NCBI GenBank assembly: GCA_029287105.1
Contig: JARFRT010000371.1
Span: forward strand, 1-16,866
Length of the DNA: 16,866 nt
From: Akkermansiaceae bacterium
Lineage (GTDB): Bacteria; Verrucomicrobiota; Verrucomicrobiia; Verrucomicrobiales; Akkermansiaceae
Reading direction: 5' to 3'
The notes beneath the pieces were generated by a model. It was not told where the DNA came from. It did not search any database and worked only from the letters and a program-made list of their open reading frames with translations. Positions 5,855 to 12,864 of this stretch are shown in pieces (position 1 is the first letter of the stretch; the number at the start of each line of letters is the position of its first letter). Position numbers and translations under genes: made by a program.

Positions 5855-7795
5855 TTAGGTGGTGGACGGCCTCACTCCTTTGACCAAAAGCCGCCTTTTT
5901 TCGGCGCCGTCATGAATGATGAAGGTATTGGTGACACCTTTATGATCGAATCCGATGGCCTCTTTGCCATCAGCCGACTGGAGTGACACACGCGCACCTT
6001 GTCCGCGTGTCTGGTGGATGTGATAGAGAAAACTGATCCACACGGTGGCGCCGTCTTCCAGCAAGCCGGCCTTCTTGATGCTGCCGTCCAGATCGATGGC
6101 GCACCCCTTGATCCAATGGTTCGCCTGAGAGCAATTGCCCGCCACCGGTAGCGCACCATGACTCAACCCCCCGGCAACGACTCTGGGAAAATGCCTGGGC
6201 TTCTCATCCAGAGAAACATATTCACCTACCGTGCCCAAAGCTCCTGTCTTAGCCAAAAGGCTCTGAGGCTCATCGGCGCTGGTGGGATAGTCAAACGGCT
6301 CGTAAACCAGCGCGCTACCCGAATCGGCGGGCCCCAGATTCACAGTCAGTTCGACCGGGGTCACCTTGCCGGTGGTCGGCAGGATGGAATAGGTCACCTT
6401 GCCCTTGGCCGGGGCTGCCTTGTCTTCGTAGCTGCGGGCGCCGGCGGGAACCGCATCGGCGATCACCTTGCCATCACGCAAAACACGAAACGCATCGTAC
6501 TTGCCGCGGGCTTTCCAGCTAAGCATCACGCCATCCAGGCTGCGGTAACCGTCCAGCATGGTGGCGGAAGTGTCACAGGAGGCGTTGAACTTCACCTTGC
6601 CGGAAGGCATGTGGAGGATGAGCTCGTAGCTGTTGGCACCGGGAAGAGCAGCGGTGTCGGTAAAGGCGGTCTGGGTCGGCGAAAGCTTGGCGCCCACGCT
6701 CTTGCCGTTGCGCAGGATCTCGACGCCCTCGGGCTTCTCCGTGCCGAGCTGCCAGAGCAACTCGACTCCCTGCTCGCTGCCGTGGGCGCGGAAACGGGCG
6801 GGCGGCTTGGGCCGCTTGAGCTTGCGCATCTCAGCGGCCATGGCGATGCCGATGTTGGTGTAGCTGCGGGCGTTGTTGTTCCAGTGATAGCCGACCTTCT
6901 CGGTCACGCCATCGTTGTCGAACTTGAAGGTCATCTTGTCGGGGCCGTATGGCTGGTGCGTGTCGATGACCGCCACGTTGCCGACGAACTCCGGATACTT
7001 CTTGGCATCTCCAATGGCGATCTGTCCCTGAACAACAGGAGATTCCGGGTTGATCATGCCGCTGGTTGCAATGACGAAGGGCAGATCGGGCACGCCGAGT
7101 CCGTGTTCCACGCCGCGGATGTCCTTGATGAAGGCGGCGAGATTGGTCTCGTACTTCTCATCCAAGCCGCCGTATTGGTCATTCCAACCCTGATGCCAAC
7201 AAATGCCGGCGAGCTCCACACCCTGCCCCTTGTAGTCGGGGAAAAATTCTCTCATGTTCTCCGTCACCTCTTCGACGAGCTGAAGAGTCCTGTGATAGAA
7301 ATACCCAGGATCAAGTTCGGGCTCGGCAGGAACCGGATATTTGCCAACGCTGGGCGGCAGGAAGTTGTGACCGAGGCTCTTGCCTCCCCACGCAGCCTTA
7401 ATCAGAAGCACCTTTCCTTCGCTCTCCTCTCCCATCGCATGCCCAAAACCGAATTCCGGGCCAATCTGACCGCCCCCGGCACCGTAGCCCGGCTTCAAGG
7501 AGCCATATCTGAGTTCTCTGAAAGGATACAAATCATAATGGATCCAGACATCCTTGCGCTCGATCCACCCACCTTTTTCACCTGCAAGGAAGCCGTATTG
7601 CTGGGGGTGGTTCTTGACGATGCCGCGGAGCGAACCGCCGTGATCGCCTTCGATGCTTCCTTTGCCCTGCATGTTGGACTGACCGGCCATGATGTAGACC
7701 TTCACCGGCGGTTCAGCTTGCAGCGACGGAGTCATCAGCAGAGAAGCGGCCAGAAAAAGCGCGCAGTGAGGTGGCTTTAAGGAACTTGTTTTCAT
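5855..7795 (-). CDS. Exported sialate O-acetylesterase (SASA/SGNH)-like protein, truncated by in-frame stop
   Basis: A 646-residue product as read. Signal peptide MKTSSLKPPHCALFLAASLL, then MTPSLQA before EPPV. An SGNH-type SASA domain follows: 'YIMAGQSNMQGKG' with the nucleophile Ser at about residue 40, 'IGPEFGFGHAM', 'VLLIKAAWGGKSL' and 'GICWHQGWND', the block with the catalytic His/Asp. The family removes acetyl groups from sialic acids or plant polysaccharides. Beyond about residue 340 come fibronectin-like beta segments and the start of a LamG-like domain, cut by TAA at codon 647. The in-frame continuation is given separately. I chose the ATG at 7795 because it begins the signal peptide; the ATG 30 bp upstream overlaps the attC. 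At about 2.2 kb this is a very large cassette. The catalytic domain is intact, so the short form may still work. Confidence 0.85.
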   Translation of the reverse strand: MKTSSLKPPHCALFLAASLLMTPSLQAEPPVKVYIMAGQSNMQGKGSIEGDHGGSLRGIVKNHPQQYGFLAGEKGGWIERKDVWIHYDLYPFRELRYGSLKPGYGAGGGQIGPEFGFGHAMGEESEGKVLLIKAAWGGKSLGHNFLPPSVGKYPVPAEPELDPGYFYHRTLQLVEEVTENMREFFPDYKGQGVELAGICWHQGWNDQYGGLDEKYETNLAAFIKDIRGVEHGLGVPDLPFVIATSGMINPESPVVQGQIAIGDAKKYPEFVGNVAVIDTHQPYGPDKMTFKFDNDGVTEKVGYHWNNNARSYTNIGIAMAAEMRKLKRPKPPARFRAHGSEQGVELLWQLGTEKPEGVEILRNGKSVGAKLSPTQTAFTDTAALPGANSYELILHMPSGKVKFNASCDTSATMLDGYRSLDGVMLSWKARGKYDAFRVLRDGKVIADAVPAGARSYEDKAAPAKGKVTYSILPTTGKVTPVELTVNLGPADSGSALVYEPFDYPTSADEPQSLLAKTGALGTVGEYVSLDEKPRHFPRVVAGGLSHGALPVAGNCSQANHWIKGCAIDLDGSIKKAGLLEDGATVWISFLYHIHQTRGQGARVSLQSADGKEAIGFDHKGVTNTFIIHDGAEKRRLLVKGVRPSTT

Positions 7796-7816
7796 GTGTT
7801 GTTGTCTATTTGGTGG

Positions 7817-7910
7817 AGCGAGCATCAGAATGTAGGCACCCGCGCCCTAGACGACCAGAGCAAAGCGAAAAAGCTACGTTCTCGCGGTTGCCTACCACGG
7901 CTTGTTCGCT
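7817..7910 (-). other. attC 6
   Basis: Minus-strand R'' AGCGAAC + AAG (7904-7910) and R' GCTCGCT (7817-7823), with C in place of the first T after the cleaved G. The inner arms GTAGGCACCCGCG (7832-7844) and CGCGGTTGCCTAC (7883-7895) pair at 12 of 13 positions. Confidence 0.88.
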
Positions 7911-7921
7911 TCTCAGGGTTA

Positions 7922-8401
7922 TTATGGCTCAGCCGTAAAATTCAACAGGAGCAAAAAAGAAGCCCAGCGTTTGCACTCATCCTTATCAGGATCAAGCCTC
8001 AATGTGGAACCACTGACACCGATTTTCAGATTGCCTTTTACCCACGAACATTTCAGACCCGCGGCGAACTCTAAATCGCCTTTGGGATGAACCTTACCAA
8101 GAGAGTTGCCATCCTTCGCAACTACCATTCCGTCGGGCTTAAGACGGGCAATCTCCTTACTATCCCTGCCAAGCAGAATTCCATCGGCGCTAAGTGTACC
8201 GACCTCTTTCTCATTGATAATCACGGAGCCTCCAGCCTTGACTACCATGGCAAACTTCCCTCCTTGCTCACTTACTTTGAAGGCAGCAATCGGCTGTTGA
8301 ACCAACCTATCCGGATCGCTTTTGGATATTTTGCTGTCCTCTGACCACGAAATCTGAGGAATCACAAGAAGAGGCAAGAGGAGAAATAAGATAGATTTCA
8401 T
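7922..8401 (-). CDS. Exported hypothetical protein, cassette gene
   Basis: A 159-residue protein I cannot assign. Signal peptide MKSILFLLLPLLVIPQISWS followed by EDSK. An ATG four codons upstream (8413) is in frame and cannot be excluded. The mature part contains repeated short beta units that look alike: 'GGSVIINEKEVGTLSADGILL', 'DSKEIARLKPDGMVVAKDGNSLGKVHPKGDLEF'. Each pairs a hydrophobic strand with a polar turn, which suggests a small repeat or beta-solenoid-like fold. One Cys pair could form a disulfide. The stop is 11 bp before R'' of attC 6, and the start lies about 30 bp from the R' box of attC 7. Confidence 0.8.
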   Translation of the reverse strand: MKSILFLLLPLLVIPQISWSEDSKISKSDPDRLVQQPIAAFKVSEQGGKFAMVVKAGGSVIINEKEVGTLSADGILLGRDSKEIARLKPDGMVVAKDGNSLGKVHPKGDLEFAAGLKCSWVKGNLKIGVSGSTLRLDPDKDECKRWASFLLLLNFTAEP

Positions 8402-8433
8402 GATGTTTAGCAACGTGTTTTAGAATTTTCTTG

Positions 8434-8559
8434 GGTGAACGTCATGGGACACAGGCCCGATGACTGGGGACGAGGCTTCGACTGTGGGTTAGGGCTTGAA
8501 TGGTCATAACGGCTGGAACTCGCAGCGTGTCAGGGGGACTGTGCTCCGGCTTGTTCGCC
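8434..8559 (-). other. attC 7
   Basis: Minus-strand R'' GGCGAAC + AAG (8553-8559) and R' GTTCACC (8434-8440). The inner arms GGGACACAGGCCC (8446-8458) and GGGGGACTGTGCTCC (8533-8547) pair with one or two unpaired bases. R'' lies within the C-terminal codons of the cassette gene. Confidence 0.85.
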
Positions 8560-9054
8560 TGCTGCTTCGTTTCTGCGCGCGTAATCTGCCAAGCGGATTT
8601 CAAACGGCTCGCCGTCATCAACTTCAGCCAATGCTTTATCCAGAACATCCTCAAGCTCCTCCTCTCTTTTGAGATCAAGGTCTTCGTAATTCGTTACTCC
8701 GAAGCGCTTTAGCTCGTGTTGACCAACCTCATGCGCCTTTATCAGTGACTTACAACCAATCGCCCTCCAACAGTCCAACATGTCCTCCACGGGCACATAA
8801 TGACCTGAACTCTCGTCACCATCAAAGTAGCAATGAAAACCATGAACTAGTCCGCCATTATTAGCGACTCCTTCAAACATCGAAGCTAAGAGAAAGTAGT
8901 ATTCCCAGGTCTTGAGCTGATTCTTCAGCTCCTTCTCTGACCAGCCAGCACGGCCTCCATCAAAGCCAGCTTTCAACCATAGCCTATTGTAGGTCTTCAT
9001 GTTTTCAGCTTCGGCTTTTCGATCCTCTTTCCACTTGTCTTCAGGTGCGTTCAT
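8530..9054 (-). CDS. DUF4375/DMP19-like protein, cassette gene
   Basis: 174 residues from the first ATG. The core 'WEYYFLLASMFEGVANNGGLVHGFHCYFDGDESSGHYVPVEDMLDCWRAIGCKSLI' matches the DMP19/DUF4375 pattern (acidic N-terminus, a V-NGG-FY-like turn, then an 'ALxxIGA' helix), a family found in stand-alone immunity-like or unknown proteins; DMP19 is a DNA-mimic. The assignment is by pattern and moderate. In frame upstream of the ATG the DNA encodes 'LLETKLLIVILLAIIFIP', a perfect membrane or signal segment, but there is no ATG, GTG or TTG before an in-frame TAG inside R' of attC 8. Either the start codon was lost or a rare codon is used. The C-terminal 'AGEQAGAQSP' is encoded by attC 7. Confidence 0.8.
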   Translation of the reverse strand: MNAPEDKWKEDRKAEAENMKTYNRLWLKAGFDGGRAGWSEKELKNQLKTWEYYFLLASMFEGVANNGGLVHGFHCYFDGDESSGHYVPVEDMLDCWRAIGCKSLIKAHEVGQHELKRFGVTNYEDLDLKREEELEDVLDKALAEVDDGEPFEIRLADYARRNEAAGEQAGAQSP

Positions 9055-9118
9055 CGGGATAAATATTATTGCCAGCAGGATGACGATAAGCAGCTTCGTT
9101 TCCAGCAGAACGATTGAG

Positions 9119-9231
9119 GCCTAACACCCGCTGCGCGAAGCGAGCCTCCGATTCGAGGTGGATGGCTGAATTTTTCATTCAGCTTTCGACTCCACGGCGG
9201 TGGCGGACCGGGCAGCACCGCCTTGTTCGGC
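9119..9231 (-). other. attC 8
   Basis: Minus-strand R'' GCCGAAC + AAG (9225-9231) and R' GTTAGGC (9119-9125), the only fully canonical GTTRRRY box in the array. The inner arms CCGCTGCGCG and CGGGCAGCACC pair imperfectly. The sialidase-like gene runs through R'' and stops inside the site. Confidence 0.8.
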
Positions 9232-10509
9232 TTTGGCGCTTTTCCAGAGAGAAATCAGGAGCTCATCTGGAATCCGATGGACTCGGGCGATGGATTTTTG
9301 GGTCTCGGTGATGTAGAGGCCATTATCCCAAATGAAGTCGGGGTAACTGATGCGGGTCTTTGGGTTCCGGTCGTAGAGCACCGCCACAGGTTCACCCCAT
9401 TGGATGTGTTTTCCTCCAGGCCCGTTAACTTCGGTTCCTCCAAGGAGATAGACCGGGTTACGCCCTTCCCAGCCCTTGATTCTGTTATTGTGAAACCAAT
9501 AAACAAACCGGCCTTTGTATGGGCCTTCCGTCAGCTTGCGAACAAAGTTAGCCGCACGTGGGTTGTCGACTAGTTTCCCACTTGGTCCATAGGTCATGAA
9601 TGCGGAACCAGTCCAGGTTTTCCCCCCATCCCGGGAATAAGCGTGGCAGGGATGCCCAGCAACCGTCCGGTAGGTGCAAAACAGACTGCCGTCGGACAGC
9701 GCCGTTAGGTTTGATTCTGATGCAATTAACCCTTGGGGTGACTTGAGACCATCGTCTCCGTCTGGAAGTGTTTTCCATTCGAGTTTGTCGGGGTTGCGTT
9801 CTGTTTCGATGTTGGTGCAGCGCAGAAACCACGACTCACTGGACGCAATGAAGTTGTCTCCAAATCCCCCCACTTTGCTAAACCCAAGATACATCGAACC
9901 GTTGTGCTGTATCGGTTTTCCTACACCCCAGAAGAACCGGACAGCTCCCTTGTATGGATTACGCCTATCTATGCCGGTCTCACGAACGGGAATGAACCAG
10001 CGCTGCTGCGACCACGTCATGCCTCCGTCATCGGAATACTTGAACGCATACTCACCTAGGGTATCCACTCGCTTTCTGGCGTAGGCAGTAGTGGCAATCA
10101 CCTCGCGCATGTTTTTCGCGTTGTAGGTGTAGAATGCGTAAACCCTGCCGTAGGTCGTCAAGTAGGGCATTACCCACGAAGCCTCGGGGTCGCTGGCCGA
10201 CTCGATATCCACATGAGGTTCCCACGTTTTCCCTTGGTCCGAGCTCCGACAAGAGACAATGTGCTGGCTGCTCTGACCTTCATGCCCTTTTCCAGTAGTC
10301 ATCGTGCATAACCAAGTGCCGTCTGTCAATTTGACGACATATGGTTGATCACAATAGTCCTCTGAAGGGATTTCATTACCCGTTGCGATGTCTACAGCCG
10401 CGGGCTTCTGATTCATCGCATCTTTCAGGAGATCCGAATCCGCGACGACGGGACGCGCCAATGCGATCATCAATGTTAAACATCTCAGGTAGTATCTATG
10501 AATATTCAT
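9175..10509 (-). CDS. Exported BNR/Asp-box sialidase-like protein (GH33-type fold), cassette gene
   Basis: A 444-residue exported protein. A signal peptide (MNIHRYYLRCLTLMIALARP, then VVADSD) opens it; I chose this ATG over one 54 bp upstream, which lies in attC 9. Three Asp-box motifs (S-x-D-x-G-x-T-W) stand at about residues 89-96 (SSDQGKTW), 159-166 (SDDGGMTW) and 292-299 (SRDGGKTW), the signature of six-bladed propellers of sialidases and related proteins. Family members cleave terminal sialic acids or other sugars; the arginine triad and catalytic Tyr/Glu cannot be placed without alignment, so exo-alpha-sialidase activity is only probable. A purine run (GGAAGAAAG) directly precedes the ATG. 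The C-terminal tail 'AKAEQGGAARSATAVESKAE' is encoded by attC 8. It is one of three large glycan-type proteins in the array. Confidence 0.85.
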   Translation of the reverse strand: MNIHRYYLRCLTLMIALARPVVADSDLLKDAMNQKPAAVDIATGNEIPSEDYCDQPYVVKLTDGTWLCTMTTGKGHEGQSSQHIVSCRSSDQGKTWEPHVDIESASDPEASWVMPYLTTYGRVYAFYTYNAKNMREVIATTAYARKRVDTLGEYAFKYSDDGGMTWSQQRWFIPVRETGIDRRNPYKGAVRFFWGVGKPIQHNGSMYLGFSKVGGFGDNFIASSESWFLRCTNIETERNPDKLEWKTLPDGDDGLKSPQGLIASESNLTALSDGSLFCTYRTVAGHPCHAYSRDGGKTWTGSAFMTYGPSGKLVDNPRAANFVRKLTEGPYKGRFVYWFHNNRIKGWEGRNPVYLLGGTEVNGPGGKHIQWGEPVAVLYDRNPKTRISYPDFIWDNGLYITETQKSIARVHRIPDELLISLWKSAKAEQGGAARSATAVESKAE

Positions 10510-10518
10510 CTTTCTTCC

Positions 10519-10570
10519 GCAGAACGTTTGAAGTGTGTCGCTAGCCGTTGCCACCACTGCCATGTTCGGA
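10519..10570 (-). other. attC 9
   Basis: Short site (52 bp). Minus-strand R'' TCCGAAC (10564-10570) and R' GTTCTGC (10519-10525). The outer segments CGTTTGAAGTGTG and GCCACCACTGCC pair, as do the inner GCTAGC and GGCTAGC-like ends (10540-10546 region), with little loop left. It looks like attC 3 with a shortened loop. The gene's stop TAG (10541-10543) lies in it. Confidence 0.82.
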
Positions 10571-11101
10571 TTCTGAATTTGCCAGTTGGTCCAACCGCAT
10601 TTTCAGCCTTGTTTCCACTCCCTTGATTTTCCAGCTAGAATTGAAATGGAGCACATATTCTAATTCCTTGTATTCTACTTTGTCTGGAAAAAACAAGAAT
10701 CCTCCTGATGTCAGAGGGAAGTCCACGTAGGCTTTTTCTGAAAGTTTGCGAAAATTCCATCCAATAGATACAGGCCCCTTTCCTGCTTTCTCTACTTCTT
10801 TATCGGTAGGGCTGCGGCCGAAAGTTGCCCCTAGTGTTGGGACTTTATCAATTCTAATCCAATCCTTGGTTTTCTTTCGAAAGACATAGAAACCCGGTTT
10901 GCTTGGATTGCCTGCATTCCCGTAGCCGACAGCAACCATCTTAACAAGATCGTCCTCGTAAATGAGTCGCTGCATGTCGCCCTCGGATGGGGATAGTTCA
11001 GTATAGATTAGCTTTCTTTCCAGCTGATCTTCCTCACCCGCTAAGCACGAGAAGGTGCCGCCGACAATTAATCCGGCAAGGATGACACTAGTGAGTTTCA
11101 T
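10541..11101 (-). CDS. Exported hypothetical protein, cassette gene
   Basis: A 186-residue protein of unknown function and AT-rich codon use. Signal peptide MKLTSVILAGLIVGGTFSC followed by LAGEED. A Cys at the end could be a weak lipobox (TFSC), so a lipoprotein is possible. The mature part is mostly beta and lysine-rich: 'FYVFRKKTKDWIRIDKVPTLGATFGRSPTDKEVEKAG', 'KAYVDFPLTSGGFLFFPDKVEYKELEYVLHFNSSWKIKGVETRLKMRL'. The ATG at 11101 was chosen over one 54 bp upstream because the latter lies in attC 10. The start is 8 bp from that R' box. The last residues (GSGGNG) come from attC 9. Confidence 0.8.
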   Translation of the reverse strand: MKLTSVILAGLIVGGTFSCLAGEEDQLERKLIYTELSPSEGDMQRLIYEDDLVKMVAVGYGNAGNPSKPGFYVFRKKTKDWIRIDKVPTLGATFGRSPTDKEVEKAGKGPVSIGWNFRKLSEKAYVDFPLTSGGFLFFPDKVEYKELEYVLHFNSSWKIKGVETRLKMRLDQLANSESEHGSGGNG

Positions 11102-11108
11102 TTTTTTA

Positions 11109-11167
11109 CCCGAGCGTTTGAATGCACACACGGGCGCAGCCCGTTGATGTGCCATGACTTGTTGGCT
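11109..11167 (-). other. attC 10
   Basis: 59-bp site. Minus-strand R'' AGCCAAC + AAG (11161-11167) and R' GCTCGGG (11109-11115). The inner arms TGCACACACGGGC (11123-11135) and GCCCGTTGATGTGCCA (11139-11154) pair with three unpaired bases and leave a loop of only 3 nt. The best-preserved stem after attC 3. R' has C in place of the first T after G. Confidence 0.88.
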
Positions 11168-11176
11168 TCTTCACTT

Positions 11177-11722
11177 TCAGGGCGGAGGCGGATGTGCGTT
11201 GAGAGATATTTGTTTAATGGAGTAGAGAATTCCGTCGTTGAAATCGATTTGATCGGCTGAGATGGTAATATTGCATTCGGGTGGTAATTTTCCATTTGGT
11301 GTGGAAGTGTATGCTGTCAGCCCCCCGATAGCGGCATTGCGTGAGTACAAATTCTGATCAAATGGTGGCTGAGGATTGGCGGCCCCTGTAGGTGTGACAA
11401 ACTTTACTACGTTCGGTCCTGTATACAGGGTCGCTGTAATGTTCCTTCCGTCGATTGGTGCTTTGGTTTCCGTCGTGCCGGTTTCTGAAAATGGAATTGT
11501 CAGTTGTATGACGCTATCGGCATTAGAAACGAAATGAATCGATATCAGATGACGGTGCAGGTACGCACCTGATTCAGACAAGTCGACCCTGTAAGGTATA
11601 CACGCGATGTGATTATTAGGGGCTCGCTCCGCATTTGGGACGTCTGCACCGATTTCAGTCCGTTCGCAGGAAGTCCACAGCATTGACAAAGAAATCAAAG
11701 CTAATCGGAGTGTGGTCATCAT
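11177..11722 (-). CDS. Lipoprotein-like hypothetical protein, cassette gene
   Basis: 181 residues. The N-terminus MMTTLRLALISLSMLWTSC followed by ERTE is a lipoprotein-type signal with Cys at about residue 19 (WTSC, a loose lipobox), so it is probably anchored in a membrane facing the periplasm or exterior. The mature part is beta-rich with no motif I recognise ('YLHRHLISIHFVSNADSVIQLTIPF', 'NITATLYTGPNVVKFV'), and it has a single further cysteine pair. The C-terminus is NAHPPPP. The stop is 10 bp before R'' of attC 10. The gene lies 51 bp downstream of a small membrane-protein gene with no attC between them. A TATACT box lies about 9 bp before the ATG, which could serve a leaderless transcript. 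Confidence 0.78.
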   Translation of the reverse strand: MMTTLRLALISLSMLWTSCERTEIGADVPNAERAPNNHIACIPYRVDLSESGAYLHRHLISIHFVSNADSVIQLTIPFSETGTTETKAPIDGRNITATLYTGPNVVKFVTPTGAANPQPPFDQNLYSRNAAIGGLTAYTSTPNGKLPPECNITISADQIDFNDGILYSIKQISLNAHPPPP

Positions 11723-11773
11723 GATACTTTAGTATAGCGTCCAAGGCTAGCCGCCTCCCACAGGAAGAATCTA

Positions 11774-11980
11774 TTATTCATCATTCTTATCAAGACCGCA
11801 TATCGCTAGTGATATTAAACCGCCTGCAATTAATATCGCATATGGTGTAAAACCTTCCGCAGCATCTCCCCAGTTCATTGACATTCTTCCACTGAGTTCT
11901 TTGATTATGAGAGCGAATCCGATGACTATCGATCCGATTGAAGCGAATATACAGAATTTTCTGATGTGATTGGTTGTCAT
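11774..11980 (-). CDS. Small two-TM membrane protein, cassette gene
   Basis: A 68-residue protein with two hydrophobic segments, about residues 8-27 ('KFCIFASIGSIVIGFALIIK') and 44-61 ('FTPYAILIAGGLISLAICGL'), joined by a short polar loop ('ELSGRMSMNWGDAAEG'), and ending in charged KNDE. No family recognised. It is translated from an ATG about 14 bp after the R' box of attC 11 and is followed after 51 bp by the lipoprotein-like gene. The two therefore share one cassette, or the attC between them has been lost. AT-rich. Confidence 0.7.
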   Translation of the reverse strand: MTTNHIRKFCIFASIGSIVIGFALIIKELSGRMSMNWGDAAEGFTPYAILIAGGLISLAICGLDKNDE

Positions 11981-11993
11981 ATTGGTGTTTTGA

Positions 11994-12156
11994 GGCGAAC
12001 GGGGTACCTACAACCTATCTTTCGTTTTCGCATAATGTCAAGGGTGACCCGCCGCCTACAGGCAACGCCACTCCGTAACAGGGTTAAGGCTTAAATTGAA
12101 CACGGCCATGTCGACTCAGGGCGTGTAGCTGGTTGGTGTCCACCCGCTTGTTCGGC
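11994..12156 (-). other. attC 11 (long loop)
   Basis: Minus-strand R'' GCCGAAC + AAG (12150-12156) and R' GTTCGCC (11994-12000). The inner arms GGGTACCTACAACC (12002-12015) and GGTTGGTGTCCACCC (12131-12145) pair with few mismatches. At 163 bp it is longer than usual. The ~115-nt loop contains a TTGACA element (minus, 12041-12036) and a segment resembling the 11745-11768 spacer. Confidence 0.8.
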
Positions 12157-12182
12157 GGTCCGATTTTGGGCGAAGGAATATA

Positions 12183-12707
12183 CTACCAGTAAGCAGAGCT
12201 CTGATAAGTCCTTCCGGTCTTCGGATCGTGATAGTAATTGTGTGCACCTCCGTTGCTCGCGTAGTAGGTATACTCGACTGTATCTTTTGTCACCATCCAT
12301 CCAAGCGGGCCGATTGCATTTCCAATATTCTTGGGGTTCACCGGCGATCTCTCGCTGAAAGAATCGAGCGCCTGCCCAGGGCGAGCGAAGCGTTTGTCAA
12401 GGAAAGCGTTGAGGTCTTTCTCCGATATCATGTAGATGGCGTAGTGATCGAGCAAGTCCCTCCGTAGCGTGATGTCAGTACCCTTGGGCGGGATCAAATT
12501 CCGGCCCCTCTCTGGCCACCAAATACTAGCTCTACTCGCATGATGTGTATCGACTCCATAGATCCGGAAGAGAGTCCCGGCGAAAACCAGGGCGAGTGCG
12601 ATGATGACGACACATATCTTGAGGACAATTCTGCAGAGCGGCGACTTAGGCTGTTGAGGGGCAAGTTCTTCCTGCCCCGTGACTGAAGATGCGTTAATTT
12701 GTTTCAT
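12183..12707 (-). CDS. Single-TM hypothetical protein, cassette gene
   Basis: A 174-residue protein. A ~25-residue polar cytoplasmic N-terminus is followed by one membrane segment (about residues 26-46, 'IVLKICVVIIALALVFAGTLF') and a ~125-residue outer domain with many aromatic residues and a conserved-looking 'WWPERGRNLIPPKGTDITLRRDLLDHYAIYMISEKDLNAFLDKRF' stretch. The C-terminus is Tyr-rich ('TVEYTYYASNGGAHNYYHDPKTGRTYQSSAYW'). I know no family name for it. The stop is 26 bp before R'' of attC 11. The leader is about 65 nt from R' of attC 12. Confidence 0.8.
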   Translation of the reverse strand: MKQINASSVTGQEELAPQQPKSPLCRIVLKICVVIIALALVFAGTLFRIYGVDTHHASRASIWWPERGRNLIPPKGTDITLRRDLLDHYAIYMISEKDLNAFLDKRFARPGQALDSFSERSPVNPKNIGNAIGPLGWMVTKDTVEYTYYASNGGAHNYYHDPKTGRTYQSSAYW

Positions 12708-12772
12708 TACAGGATGGTTGCACCGGTTCGTGAAACCAGTGTGAACGCACGATGAATTCTCTGTGAATCATT

Positions 12773-12838
12773 TCCTAGCCGCACGTCTAGGTCTGGCACG
12801 GCGCGTTAGCGACGTTGCCCAGCACCGCTTTGTTGGGC
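12773..12838 (-). other. attC 12
   Basis: Minus-strand R'' GCCCAAC + AA (12832-12838) and a weak R' GCTAGGA (12773-12779). The inner arms GTCTGGCACG (12791-12800) and CGTTGCCCAGCAC (12813-12825) pair with three unpaired bases. An alternative R' is the GTTCACA box at 12748-12754, which would give a longer site. Confidence 0.72.
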
Positions 12839-12864
12839 TGAGTCCCGTGTATTCAAGAGGATCA

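Noticed and set aside
6158..7780. Long open frame of 540 codons on the + strand opposite the SASA gene
   Set aside because: It is the antisense shadow of a gene with clear signal peptide and SGNH motifs. Its translation has no recognisable domain, and the other strand fits the cassette layout.
7796..7825. Upstream start for the SASA gene (10 extra codons)
   Set aside because: It lies in the R' box of attC 6 and would put polar residues ahead of a complete signal peptide. The same reasoning rejects the upstream starts of the beta-helix (14619), sialidase-like (10563) and 10541-11101 genes.
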